Both the position numbers and the translations under genes were made by a program. DNA of 64,000 bases from Microvelia longipes (Eukaryota; Arthropoda; Insecta; Hemiptera; Veliidae): contig JACMZG010001914.1 of NCBI GenBank assembly GCA_018340805.1, forward strand, positions 24,777,981-24,841,980, in the 5' to 3' direction. The notes below the pieces were generated by a model. That model did not search any database and was not told where the DNA came from. It was given only the letters and a program-made list of their open reading frames with translations. Below, piece after piece: positions 1 through 11,394 of this stretch; within the stretch, counting starts at the first letter, position 1; each line of letters starts with the position of its first letter.

Positions 1-574
1 TTTTTATGATCCAACGAAAATCATAGATATCCATGTCGTATTGAAACGAAACTTAGTTTCCTTATTTATTAGATAAAATTATACAATTATCATGATCTTA
101 TGAGCTCAATTCAATAATTTACTGATTTTTTATAATTTTTTAAAAAACACAAGTCGATAAATATTGAACATATGTTGATAATGAGATGAAACCTGGCCCA
201 TATATTAGTCTTATCAATAGCCACATGCGTGCCAAATCTCAATCTTATCGCATTATTATTCCACGTTTTATAATTTTTCGATATTTTGGCTGTGTCATTA
301 TTGCAGGTTAATTACGTCATATAAAATATTTCCCGAATAGCACAACTACAGCGGTAGACTGATTTTTGTACAAATTTTCAACTCTCTAGAATGAATACAC
401 TAGGAGCTACGATGATAACAGACACACACACATACAGACAGACAACTTTGTAAAAACCACTCGAGAGGCCTTTGAAACACCTGAAACGGATAATTCCGGT
501 TTAATCCTCCGGATTTTTTTGCAAACACAATACTTTTCCTATATACCTACAAAATAAATGAGGAAAAGTAAAAA
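1..574 (-). repeat. Dispersed repeat family A, truncated copy
   Basis: Shares its whole length with copies at 4518, 14571, 46369 and (opposite strand) 51228. Landmarks in order are a GATCCAAC start, the ACATGCGTGCCAAATCTC block, TTACGTCAT, the ACAGACAGACAACTTTGT block, and the CTATATACCTAC...GAGGAAAAG end. The 5S-like segment seen in fuller copies lies outside the window edge. Strand is set so that the 5S-like part would read forward. Confidence 0.85.
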
Positions 575-1392
575 GAATGGTCAAATCTTAAAAAGATACT
601 TTAAAATTAATATTATTATGATAAATCTCTTTAGCCTTATACACACATGCATAACATGCCACACTTTATGCTGTACTATGTCCAATTCAATGGTGGTCCC
701 AATATATAACTTTGTGGACATCTTACTAAGAGGTAGATTCCTTTTAATTTATATTTTCTTAAATGACTTTTGAGATCTTAGGAATTTTCATTTTATATTT
801 GCTCATAATTATAACATGTTATTAATTCTCCAGAAGAATGTAAAATACATTTGAAAGAAACAAGTGTAAGCTTTCGTATGTCCTAAGGAAAAAAATAACC
901 CTTCGTTAATACAGCAATTTTGTTGTCGCAGAAATGAAAAAAATAATTTTCAAAATTTGATGTAACTTTATTTTACACAAACGTTCACGTTTCAGCACTT
1001 GCAGATCCTGTTATTGTTTGAGCTTTATTTTAAGAATACTACTTATAATAGTTTATAACAAACAGTTAATACTTACTGATTCTAAATGTTTTGCTCAACT
1101 GATTTTGATCGTAGTTTGTTTTTACTTTGACATTAAATCCTTTTGGTATTCTTGTTATGTTTAAATTGACTGTGAACAAATAGTAAATCATTATTGCAAT
1201 GTAATTGGCTAGTAATTGAAAATTGTAAATAAAAAGAACATTTAACTGTGGAGCAAAGAAGCATTCATTTAAAGATAATGTCGCCATGCATACAGATATC
1301 CGTGCCAAAATTTGTTAACAACTTGCTAAATTTATGTTAAGACATCTAAGAAATAAATGTAACAAGCAACAACTAAATAGCTGAGTCAACTT
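575..1392. other. AT-rich spacer, no gene seen
   Basis: Short open frames here have no start context, family resemblance or splice structure that I can support. Confidence 0.5.
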
Positions 1393-1760
1393 TTTGTATT
1401 CATGTTTTGCAAGACTCGTTGGTATCAAATGATGTATGCTTTGTGTGCTAAGCGTGATGACTGTGTAATAGCACCGCTCGTCTCTGGTAAATAGTTCACA
1501 TTATATTCTTTGGGATTTTAAGTGGAGGGCAGAGTGAGTTTAGGCTTTATCGGTGCCCTGAGGGCTTGAAGTCACAAAACGTAACAATTGGGACATGACA
1601 ATATGTCGAGCCAATAATGATGTCGAATGATGGAACAGTTCCCAGATGTAGCATTGCATTTTGCTTGTTACATTTCCTAGGTGTCTCTCGCACAATACAT
1701 TTTGTCAACTATTCATGTTTTGCGAAAGTCGGTAGTATCTAATATTGTATTGTTGGCGTA
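1393..1760 (+). repeat. Dispersed repeat family C copy
   Basis: The unit starts and ends with the same motif (TTCATGTTTTGC...CTCG/GTCGGTAGTATC), in direct orientation. Between them are the blocks ACCGCTCGTCTCTG, GAGTGAGTTTAGGCT and GTAGCATTGCATTTTGC. The same order is found at 53840-54195 and, inverted, at 53020-53475. Direct terminal repeats suggest a satellite-like monomer or a small LTR-type element. Confidence 0.65.
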
Positions 1761-1945
1761 TTTGCTAGGCTAAAATGTGTCGTCAATATTTAAGAGGATT
1801 TATACGAGCTTCTAATTTAGTAAAACAAGTAAGTAAGTTGAAATTTACAAACTATAAAGTAAAATTAAATTAAAAAACAAATAATAAAAATTTGCTAAAT
1901 TTAATGTAAAATTTTACATACTGTTTTATAAAACTGTCAAAGTGT

Positions 1946-1999
1946 GCGTCCCTCGTAAGAATCGAACTTGTGATCTCCAAGTTATAAGTCTTGCAGGCT
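1946..1999 (-). other. tRNA-like 3' half (pseudo-tRNA or SINE remnant)
   Basis: On the minus strand this reads like the anticodon arm to acceptor stem of a tRNA, with a TTATAA anticodon loop and a good box B/T-arm (AGTTCGATTCT). The matching 5' acceptor strand and box A are not present, so it is a fragment rather than a working tRNA gene. Confidence 0.4.
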
Positions 2000-2007
2000 T
2001 AAAGAGC

Positions 2008-3268
2008 TCAAGATGAAATGCGGAGCAGAAGTTTATTAGTTTCTATGGCAACCAAAGCTATTTTATTCCCGCTAGTTAATTTTCTGTTTGGAGATTCAAA
2101 GTCCGGGTTAAGAGTCAACTCTCTTGTTTTGCCAAAGAAGAAAATTACACATTTTTTCCCTCCAGTAAATAGTAGTTTTGAAATTCTGCGTACTCTAATT
2201 ACCTTTATCTACTGTGAATGCTGCTGAATCATTGCCTAATGGTACAAGCGTTACTGGTAAGTCATATGGTCTCTTTAGATCAGATGCTTTACATGTTGAG
2301 TTCCCTGAAACAATCAAATACATTTTCGCAAATTTTTTTTAAAAAAATCACTAATAAGAGGCGATGGCTTAGCGCTATACTTGTAAGTGGGTCAGAAATT
2401 CGTTTTTGAGGTAGGAAGTAGGTTTAGTGAAACAATCAAATCTATCTATGTACATACAGGGAGGTCCAAAAGTCCCCCTTATAATTTCTTTAAACTTAAT
2501 TAATACAACTAAGAAGTGTAATATAATAAGTATTAGTGAAAGGAGATTTAGTAGCGTCAGTTATCGAGGAGGAAAAAATATCTAATGATGTCACTCCGGG
2601 TCTTATAATGTAATCATTTATATTTTTAAAAAATAGCTTAGTTTTCTTTTGCTTTTGTATGTGCTTCTAATTTTTTCCCTCTATAAAACTTAACTTACTT
2701 ACAATATAAACATTTTTGAAACATACAGGATCTCGATAGCGTCTTACGACATCTAACTTTGAAATTTTACATTGTACTTAATATTTTTCTGGCATATTTT
2801 GATTCTTGGACCAATATAATTACTATTTTGCTCTTTGTTTTTTAACAATAATAGTTTAACGACACATAATTATATAATTGGATGCTAATGTACCTCTCTT
2901 AGTAATAGGTAAATCCAGAAAGTTTTAATTTTGAAACATTTTAGACTACTTCAATTTAAAACCTAGACGAGTAACAGCATTCAAACTTCTTACTGGTTTT
3001 CGATGTAGAATATTATTCTCATATTGCAAAATACATCTTTTCACATCTTCTGTTTTATCTGGCATCACTTGGCTTATGGAATAAACTCAAATGAATTTGA
3101 GAAACAGACTACTGTTGCTGGTTTATTTAACTGACCTCTGTCTGTAGATGGTATGAAATACTTACTTTCTATATAAGTAGTATAAACTTGAACTTGAAAA
3201 GATAAAACTGAACTAGCAAATCCTCCTACTAATATACTCAGCACACTAGCTACTAATATCTGAGACAT
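2008..3268 (-). CDS. Hypothetical small secreted protein, two exons, frameshifted
   Basis: Exon 1 (3268 down to 3166) encodes a start Met and a hydrophobic signal peptide (MSQILVASVLSILVGGFASS) followed by about 14 residues, ending in a strong GTAAGT donor in phase 1. Just upstream, TTTTCAGTC could be an insect initiator. Exon 2 begins after a TTGTTTCAG acceptor at 2304 and joins in frame. It reads NSTCKASDLKRPYDLPVTLV and on to FTVDK near 2205, where the frame breaks by one base. It then continues as an open frame with Cys and a basic/hydrophobic stretch to a TGA at 2008-2010. The C...DL...P spacing faintly recalls the N-terminal part of insect DNA/RNA non-specific endonucleases, but the link is weak. 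It may be a pseudogene, a gene with an assembly indel, or one with an intron I could not place. Confidence 0.4.
2410..3070. other. Intronic AT-rich stretch
   Basis: Lies inside the proposed intron of the 2008-3268 gene. A minus-strand open frame at 2946-3067 has flanking AG and GT dinucleotides, but its phase does not fit the downstream exon. No other feature seen. Confidence 0.4.
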
Positions 3269-3335
3269 CGTTTCTTGACTGAAAATATAATAAATAAGTT
3301 TTAAAAAATAATAGTGTTACGAGAATAACTTTTTA

Positions 3336-4324
<989 letters not shown>

Positions 4325-4440
4325 TATATATTTTAATAGTTTGAGAGGCTTGAAACGTCAGTTTGGGGCTCTCAGGGGCTTTATATAACCCCATCGAAGT
4401 ATCCTTTTAGATTAAATTAAGGTTATAATGTATTTTTAAC
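4325..4440 (+). repeat. Dispersed repeat family D copy
   Basis: Carries GAGAGGCTTGAAAC, TTGGGGCTCTCAGGGGCT and TTAAGGTTATAATG in the same order as 50990-51110, and as 12585-12700 in reverse. The copies at 4.3 and 51 kb each sit just before a family A copy, so D may be part of a larger composite unit. Confidence 0.6.
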
Positions 4441-4517
4441 CCCTTTAAAAATTAAAGGGTTAAAAAAACCATTTCTTAAATAGATAGCCTTAAACTAAAA
4501 CAATTCCTTAAAAACCA

Positions 4518-5077
4518 GGTACGGGGTACCTCGGAACTTTTCCTCATTACATCGGATTCGCTACGCTCATCCTTCCTGCTTCAGACTCGCTTCCCTTGTC
4601 CTCAGAAATACAGTTCGCTAAATTTATACTGCAACATGCATTTGGGCTCGCTTCGCTCCTTTTCAAATAGTAAATGCATCCGTATCATTCCCAGCGATCA
4701 CCCATACAGCACTGACCATGCTCAATGCTCCTTAATTTTTATGATCGAAGAAAACTCATAGATATACTTGTTGTATTGAAACGAAACTTATTGTACTTAT
4801 TTATTAGGTAATAATATACACTTTTACTAAATTTTAACTCAATTGGACCATTTCCCAATTTTTTAAAAAACGTATACAAGTCATTCAAAAAAAAATTAAC
4901 TAATACTCATAATGTTATTCATAGTCACATGCGTGCTGAATCTCATTCCGATCGCATCATTTTTCCGCCTTAAAAACGCCTGAAACGGATAATTCCGGTT
5001 GCATCCTGGTTTCGAATTTCTTTGCTAACACAATACTTTTCCTATATACCTACGTTATTAATGAGGAAATGTAAAAA
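4518..5077 (-). repeat. Dispersed repeat family A copy with 5S-like segment
   Basis: Starts at GGTACGGGGTACCTCGG and ends at GAGGAAATGTAAAAA, with an internal deletion relative to other copies. Positions about 4693-4740 (minus strand) align with the internal-promoter half of 5S rRNA: TTAAGGAGCATTGAGC, then CAGTGC, then ATGGGTGATCGCTGGGAA. Confidence 0.8.
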
Positions 5078-6013
5078 TCAGTTAGTAACAACAGTAAGTA
5101 AATGTCTGACATATTAATTTCAAGACAATTAAATGTGAAAGAAGAAGAAGGTTATAATAAATCAATTTTCGTTTGCTTGTTTCAAATTGTTTATGTTTTG
5201 TTTTGCATTATAAACGTTTTTATCTGTTGTTATACTGATTATTTAATATATTAATTACCGAAGGTGTTCAGGTTACTTTTTCGATGTTTAAAAATTTCAC
5301 AAATAAATTCCTCTATTAATATCCCTTTGAATCCTGACTATTATTACTTTTATTAACAGCTTTTAATCAGGTAATTTTCTTTGCTGATAGCAAGAAATAT
5401 GCCCGCTATGCCAGATTGCCGGCATAGCGGGAGTCGGCCTTGCCTGGAAAACCAATTTAAAACCTAGGGAGAATCTTGTTTTATTCCCAATTCTTTTCTC
5501 AATTTTAGCAATTTTTCGTAAGAAATAAGTTAATTAGAACAAACTTTGTGTCTATAAAACCGAGTGGATATTTTTTTATCGTGTTCACTTGCATCACTCA
5601 GAGGTCTATCATTTTTCAGTGTTATTTATACTTGTTTTTTTATCAGTTGAAAGACCTTTGATGACGTTCTTTATTTAATTAAAACTGAAACCTATTTCTA
5701 ACTAGACTAACCTTGAAGCTATTTAATGACTATTTCTATTCCATCCAAATACTCCTACATTAATATTTGTAATTAGACTCCATTTAACTGCTCTTTTAGG
5801 TATCAGAAGCTTGTAAACGGTTTATCACTTTCTACAGCTGTGATACTAAAAAGTTTCTAAATTTTAATAATTTAAGACGCTGAGTGAAATTTAAAATTTT
5901 GAATAATACTGTTATGTAAACTTCTAGTCCATGAGCCGTACCTAAAAAAAATGTGCTTATTTTGTTCTGATTATTTAAAAAAACTGAAATTTAAATCTTA
6001 AATTATAAAGAAA
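5078..6013. other. AT-rich spacer with one GC-rich hairpin
   Basis: No gene seen. At 5402-5431 CCCGCTATGCC pairs perfectly with GGCATAGCGGG (11-bp stem, 8-nt loop), followed by GAGTCGG. A similar GGCATGGCGAGAGTCGG string occurs at about 8717. Confidence 0.5.
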
Positions 6014-6420
6014 ATAAGAGGCCTTTGGCCTCTTTGCTGATATACGCCTGAGGCCCCCGCGCCATCCTTTGGCCGCGAATCGGCCGCATGATTGTTGTAC
6101 TTTATCAGTTCGTCATATAACTAGTTTATATAAATAATGAAAGAAAAAAAGTATCTCCACAAAATAAAACATTATTGGCAAAGCGCTTTCAACCTAACTT
6201 TTTCATTATTACCTCTTTTTCTTTCATTATTTATAATAGACTCCATTCACGCTCACTCTAAGGATATAGTTTATATAAGTGACATATTGCCACAGAATAA
6301 GCGAATTTTTAAATGTATTAGAGACAAAACTTGATTTGTTTACATTATGTCAATCATTGACATATTGTTTTTTTACATATATATGTCAATCATTAAAACC
6401 AGAGCTAATACTGATAATAA
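6014..6420 (-). repeat. Dispersed repeat family B copy
   Basis: Contains the GC-rich GGCCTCTTTGCTG...GGCC block, then TTGTTGTACTTTATCAGTTCGTCATAT, TTATATAAGTGACATATTGCCAC and TTGATTTGTTTACATTATGTCAA. The same order is seen at 16812-17110, and inverted at 11735-12045. It is interrupted by a piece of the foldback MITE family (6149-6225). Confidence 0.65.
6149..6225 (+). repeat. Half copy of foldback MITE family
   Basis: TCTCCACAAAA...TATTGGCAAAGCGCTTTCAACCTAAC matches one arm of the 7988-8300 foldback element. The second arm is missing. Confidence 0.6.
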
Positions 6421-6748
6421 AATGTAACTTCGTATTTTTGTTCCCTTTATCCAAAATAATGTATTTAAAAGACACTAAAAAAAACACACTCCTCACTCCA
6501 TATACTAAACTTTATTTCGCCCCCTAGTCATCGGGGCATATTCATGTCTAAAACATACAAATATGAAGAAGAATTATAACATACGTTTTTTTCAAAAAAT
6601 TAAATACTAATTTCACAAATGATAATTAATTTATAAAAAAATATAAATAAACTTACAATAAAATTAAGGTTGTAAATTATACTTAAAAATCAGAGAATAA
6701 TATTCTCCATCGTCATTAAAGTCAAAAATAAAAGCCCTAAACGAAAAA

Positions 6749-7180
6749 ATTCTGGCGCGGTGGCCCGCTGTCGGGCGAATTTCATTTAGAATGAGTGTTT
6801 CCGTGCTAAACAACCCATTTCTTGCTTATGCTAGAACCATGCCCATTGCGTGGTTCAGGTTCATGCTTTAGAACCTAAGCAGTTACTCAATTGTCAAGCA
6901 CTGCTCGTAACACATTTTGTCTGTATTTTACCAAGGAAATGCGCTAAAACCTTTAAAGATAACTGACTAAGCTTAAAGATAAGTAACTAAGCTTTAAACT
7001 AGTGCAAATAATAGTGCGTACGTCTAATTTTAGACGCATACTTTTGTACAACAACTGGATGATTATGCGCATTTCCTTTGGAAAATACAGACAAAATGAG
7101 TTACGAGCAGTGCTTGACAATTGAGTAACTGCTTAGGTTCTAAAGCATGAACCTGAACCACGCAATGGGCATGGTTCAGC
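6749..7180. mobile_element. Foldback element (single palindrome)
   Basis: Inverted arms 6833-6944 and 7067-7178 are nearly perfect complements, about 112 bp each, from GAACCATGCCCATTGCGTGG to GGAAATGCGC. They enclose a 122-bp spacer that contains AAACTAGTGCAAATAATAGTGCGTACG. A unique outer flank at 6749-6832 carries TCTGGCGCGGTGG. The same arm and spacer sequences form the inner palindromes of the 26-29 kb structure. Confidence 0.85.
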
Positions 7181-7194
7181 ATTAATTCAATTTA

Positions 7195-7860
7195 ATGATT
7201 TGGGCACCTTTAAAAAAAAGTAAAAAATTGGGAAATGGTCCAATTAAGTTGGAATTTGGTACAAGTGTATATTATTACCTAATAAATAGATACATAAAAT
7301 TTCGTTTTAATACGACAAGTATATCTATGATTTTCGTTGATCATATATATACTTATTATTATTACGTTATAAAAAAATATTTTTTATGGCGTCATTAACC
7401 CGCAATTGTGACTCAGCCGAAATTTTGAAAAATCATAAAACACAGATAAATTTGGCACGCAGCTATGTATAAGTAGCTACATGGGACTAACATGTGTGCC
7501 AAGATTCATCTGATTATCAGCTTTAGTTCAACTTTATTAAATGACTTGTGAACATTTTTTTAAAAAATCGGAAAACAATCCAATTGAGTTGAAATTTGGT
7601 ACAAGTATATACCTTTACGTAATAAACAAGTACACTAAGTTAATTTTTGTTGGATTATAAAAGTTAAGCAGCATTGAGCATTGTCAGTGCTGTATGGATG
7701 TCCGCTGAGAATGAAACTGATGCATATACTATCTTAGGACAAGCGAAGCGAGTCCGAAGTAGAGACAATGAGCGTAGCGAATCTAATGTGTTGAGGAAAA
7801 GTTCCGAGGTACCCCGTACCCAATTTTTTATTGTATACTGTAGGTATATCGGAAAAGTAT
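7195..7860 (+). repeat. Family A, tandem partial units with 5S-like segment
   Basis: Two overlapping partial units run head to tail. The subunit with GGAAATGGTCCAATTAAGTTGG recurs about 370 bp later as GGAAAACAATCCAATTGAGTTG. The 5S-like segment is at 7661-7710 (AAGTTAAGCAGCATTGAGC, GTCAGTGCT, GGATGTCCGCTGAGAA). After the unit end GAGGTACCCCGTACCC (about 7828) the sequence goes straight into the opening block of another unit (ACTGTAGGTATATCGGAAAAGTATT). Confidence 0.8.
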
Positions 7861-7987
7861 TAAAGATCCAAAATCACGGTAAAACCTAAATTATCTTTTT
7901 CAGATGTTGTCAAGTGTTGCAATCTATGTAGAAAGTTTTGCAGTGCTTAAAAATAACGATCAATGATACAAGGAAATGAAGAAAAGA

Positions 7988-8300
7988 GTCTCTCCACAAA
8001 AACAATAGTTTATTGTCAAAGCGCTTTCAACCTAACATGAGGTCATTATCAGTGCCATGAAGATAAAGATGAAAGTTGTAAATACATAAAACTATTTTCT
8101 TTTCCGAGATTTAAGACTCACCGAGTCTGACTCAGTGAGTCGAATAAGTGTCTTACTCGACTCACTGAGCTGTTAGTATCTCGGAAAAGAAAATAGCTTT
8201 ATGTATTTATAACTTTCATCTTTATCTTCATGGCACTAATGATGACCTCATGTTAAGTTGAAAGCGCTTTGCCAATAAACTATTGTTTTTGTGGAGAGAC
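7988..8300. mobile_element. Foldback MITE
   Basis: Near-perfect inverted repeat with arms of about 145 bp. It opens GTCTCTCCACAAAAACAATAG and closes CTATTGTTTTTGTGGAGAGAC. The short central part holds CTCACCGAGTCTGACTCAGTGAG-like symmetric sequence. It has no coding capacity. A single-arm relative lies at 6149, and an end fragment (TTTTGTGGAGAG) at about 50484. Confidence 0.85.
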
Positions 8301-8799
8301 AAATGAATAACTCCACTTGTGCTCAATCACATTCGAACAATGATAAATTTCTGCTTTTACTTTTTCTTAACAAGAAAAGACATATTGTATCATTATATTG
8401 AAATAAATTCCAGCGTCATTTATGGGGAAAATGATTGAAATATAGACTGCATCACAAAATATTCGAAAGATCACTTTAATTAGTCATCAATGAAAAGACC
8501 TGAATCAAATATTTCATAATAATATTAAATTTAATTTGTCTTATGTTTCTATATAATCATATATTTTCCTCGAATGACTAATGCATATACAATGTCATCA
8601 TTACAAACGTCACAGATACTTGTTGTCAGCGCGTCTTGTGACAATTCTTAATTAACTATTAGCTGTATTAATTAGTTTAGCGAATTGTTATGGACAAAAT
8701 TCGCTGATGTGGGTGGCATGGCGAGAGTCGGTCCCAGGAGTGTCAGATTATATTTTGAGTACGTATTCATGTATTTACACTCAGTAGCGCTAGTACTAA
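8301..8799. other. No gene seen
   Basis: AT-rich DNA with only very short open frames. GGCATGGCGAGAGTCGG near 8717 resembles the hairpin flank at 5421. Confidence 0.4.
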
Positions 8800-9223
8800 T
8801 TATCATATCTAATTGAAACTTGGTACATAAATCAACTTTATTGAGAAGATCTCTATACCCGTTTTACGAATCAGGAAAAGTTCCAAAAAATCGATGCTAT
8901 TAAAGATTAAGCATTTTTACTGAGGAAGAAGTCTTTTAAATTTTTTATGTTTTGGAAGGGCGCTAAATCGAATGAAACAGATATGAAATTGATACGACCA
9001 CGTTATGTGACTAAAATAAAAAAAAAACAATTGACAAAATCGATGGTAAATTACCTAAAATCTTAAAATATACTAGGTTAAGATTTGAAAGTAGGATATC
9101 GTCTTTGATGTATTTTGTCCGGAGTCGATACGAGTTCTTAAGTACTCCAGGGTCTAGTCGATACGAGTACTTAAGTACTCCAGGGTCTAGGTTCTAAGTC
9201 TGAAAGACTTAAAATAAAATGTA
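8800..9223 (+). repeat. Divergent copy of the nested-palindrome outer segment
   Basis: AAACTTGGTACA.AAATCAACTTT, GGGCGCTAAATCGAATGAAAC and GATACGACCAC occur in the order seen in the right arm of the 26-29 kb palindrome (about 28200-28570). It ends in a short direct duplication of GTCGATACGAGT.CTTAAGTACTCCAGGGTCTAG (9123-9190). Confidence 0.55.
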
Positions 9224-9226
9224 TAA

Positions 9227-9270
<44 letters not shown>
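9224..9270. repeat. (TA)n microsatellite, left flank of TIR element
   Basis: Nearly pure TA run directly abutting the left terminal inverted repeat of the 9271-11324 element. Confidence 0.9.
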
Positions 9271-9277
<7 letters not shown>

Positions 9278-9401
9278 CACTCTTCCAGATTAGGTGTCCC
9301 CTTAGGGGTCATCTAAACTAGCTTTGGTGTCATATGGTAAATAGATAGTTTAGGTGTCACTTGTGTTTATTTACATTTTGAACATTAATTAATTATAAAA
9401 T

Positions 9402-9652
9402 GGATATATTTTCCATTAATTTGCAATCATACGGGACTGATGGGAACCAGGGGGTTTATGGGTGGGGGATAATACACTGGGAAAAGGATACATTTTCCTT
9501 TCATTTGCAATCTTTCGGGACTGATGGGAATCAGGGGGTTTATGGGTGGGGGATAATACACTGGGAAATGGATACATTTTCCTTTCATTAGCAATCTTTC
9601 GGGACTGATGGGAACCAGGGGGTTTATGGGTGGGGGATAATACACTGAAAAA
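9402..9652 (+). repeat. 84-bp tandem repeat, three units
   Basis: Three near-identical 84-bp units containing GGGACTGATGGGAA.CAGGG and TTATGGGTGGGGGATAATAC. Because 84 is a multiple of three, both strands stay open across the array. This is not evidence for a gene. Confidence 0.95.
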
Positions 9653-9679
9653 TGGATGTATTAACCTTCAAAAAATCAT

Positions 9680-10360
9680 TTTCCAGTCTAAGTGACCCCA
9701 CAATGTTTCAATAGCTTAAAAGGTGTCACTTAATCTGGAAAAGAGGCTATAGGGATCCTTTTCCAGTTTAGGTGTCCCCTCAATGCTATAATAGATTGAA
9801 AGGTGTCATCTAATCTGGAAAAGAGGCTATAGGGATCTTTTCCAGTTTAGGTGTCCCCTCAATGTTATAATAGATTGAAAGGTGTCATCTAATCTGGAAA
9901 AGAGGCTATAGGGATCCTTTTCCAGTTTAGGTGTCCCCTCAATGTTATAATAGATTGAAAGGTGTCATCTAATCTAGAAAAGAGGCTATAGGGATTTTTT
10001 TCCAGTTTAGGTGTCCCCTCAATGTTATAATAGATTGAAAGGTGTCATCTAATCTGGAAAAGAGGCTATAGGGATCCTTTTCCAGTTTAGGTGTCCCCTC
10101 AATGTTATAATAGATTGATAGGTGTCATCTAATCTGGAAAAGAGTCTATAGGGATTCTTTTCCAGTTTAGGTGTCCCCTCAATGTTATAATAGATTGAAA
10201 GGTGTCACCTAATCTGGAAAAGAGGCTATAGGGATTCTTTTCCAGTTTAGGTGTTTCTCAATGTTATAATAGATTGAAAGGTGTCATCTAATCTGGAAAA
10301 GAGGCTATAGGGATCCTTTTCCAGTTTAGGTGTCCCCTCAATGTTAAAATAGAGGTATCC
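9680..10360 (+). repeat. 80-bp tandem array of element-end palindromes
   Basis: About eight and a half units of 79-80 bp. Each unit reads TTTTCCAGTTTAGGTGTCCCC, then TCAATGTTATAATAGATTGA, then AGGTGTCATCTAATCTGGAAAAG, then AGGCTATAGGGATCC. The first and third parts are inverted versions of the terminal repeat of the enclosing element, so every unit is a miniature two-ended copy. Confidence 0.95.
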
Positions 10361-11317
10361 CGTTCTCGATCATTTTATTTCTTTCTCTTTCATGTACTCT
10401 AATTTTAAGCGTTACAATGACTTTATGAAAGTTCTTTATTTATATTAATACATAAATATGTCAATACAGCTTTTTGACATTTCTATTTTACATGTCACTT
10501 CACTTTTCATTAATATTTTTCCAAAGTTTTTCTTTTTTTACTTATTTATTGAAATAGATTTATTAAAATGAATAAGTTAAAAGGAACCGCACTTTTTGAA
10601 TACTCTCAATAAATCAGACGGGAACTTCAATCTATGATTACAAGGTAAGTGTTTCCTTCCCTTTTATTAATTATATACTAAATATAATTAGTTTATTTTA
10701 GTAGTTTTCCTAATATATTAAATCTGGAAATATTTGGATTATAATTTAGTTTGCCTATTTATAAATATTTGTATCACTGTGTTTTTGACATTTGTAAAAA
10801 ATGGTTTAGTACTAAGATAAATGCTTTTTATGGACCTTTTTTCCTGCATCTTGAATATATCATAATAAACTAAATATATTCAAATAATTAGAAGGTATTA
10901 CAATTTATGATATTATTTTATTATAAATTTTTGTTTTCAAATTTTTTGACTTTTCAACTTTTGACTTTTCAGGTTAATGAACAGAGATTTCATCAAACCA
11001 GTAGCTAGGAGATGCTACCTGCTGATCCACGTCATTCAAAACTTTTGCGTCAATTTCCAAGAGGATCTCCTATTATATCCGGAATGAAGAGCTGGAAGCT
11101 GGTGAAATGGACTGAACTTGTTTGTATTAATTAATTAAAATGTATATTCCCTTGTTTTTAGACATAAATATATTTAACCTCTAAATGGTGACTTATGGAA
11201 AGTTATATTCATCCATTTTGTAGAGTATTTTCCCTTCTATTAACCCCCTAGTTCCCATTGGTCGCATTTTTATTTTTTTGGCCTTTAAAATAGGGGACAC
11301 CTAATCTGGAAAAGTAC

Positions 11318-11322
<5 letters not shown>

Positions 11323-11389
<67 letters not shown>
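11323..11389. repeat. (TA)n microsatellite, right flank of TIR element
   Basis: Pure TA run beginning at the right terminal inverted repeat. Confidence 0.95.

Positions 11390-11394
<5 letters not shown>

Larger units (their letters stand above)
9271..11324. mobile_element. Non-autonomous TIR element flanked by (TA)n
   Basis: The left end ATAGGCACTCTTCCAGATTAGG and the right end are inverted copies of about 28 bp (right end, reversed: ATAGGTACTTTTCCAGATTAGG), each continuing into TGTCCCC and each bordered by a (TA)n tract. The left half consists of two tandem arrays, one built from the element's own end motif. The right half (10370-11280) has a possible splice pair: donor ACAAG|GTAAGT at 10644, and acceptor TTTTCAG after about 10971. 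It also has a 40-codon open frame at 11012-11134 (MLPADPRHSKLLRQF...) of unknown family. No transposase is visible. Insertion into TA and the lack of a transposase suggest a MITE-like derivative of an element with TA target sites. Confidence 0.7.

Noticed and set aside
2946..3067. Extra exon of the 2008-3268 gene (minus strand, VKRCILQYENNILHRKP)
   Set aside because: It is open with AG and GT borders, but it ends in phase 0 while the next exon needs phase 1. The acceptor also lacks a pyrimidine tract.
7674..7889. Open frame over the 5S-like end of family A
   Set aside because: Lies in a non-coding repeat present in many copies with differing frames.
9400..9645. Repetitive open frames on both strands over the 84-bp array
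   Set aside because: The period is a multiple of three, so frames stay open on both strands by arithmetic. No signal peptide or splice context.
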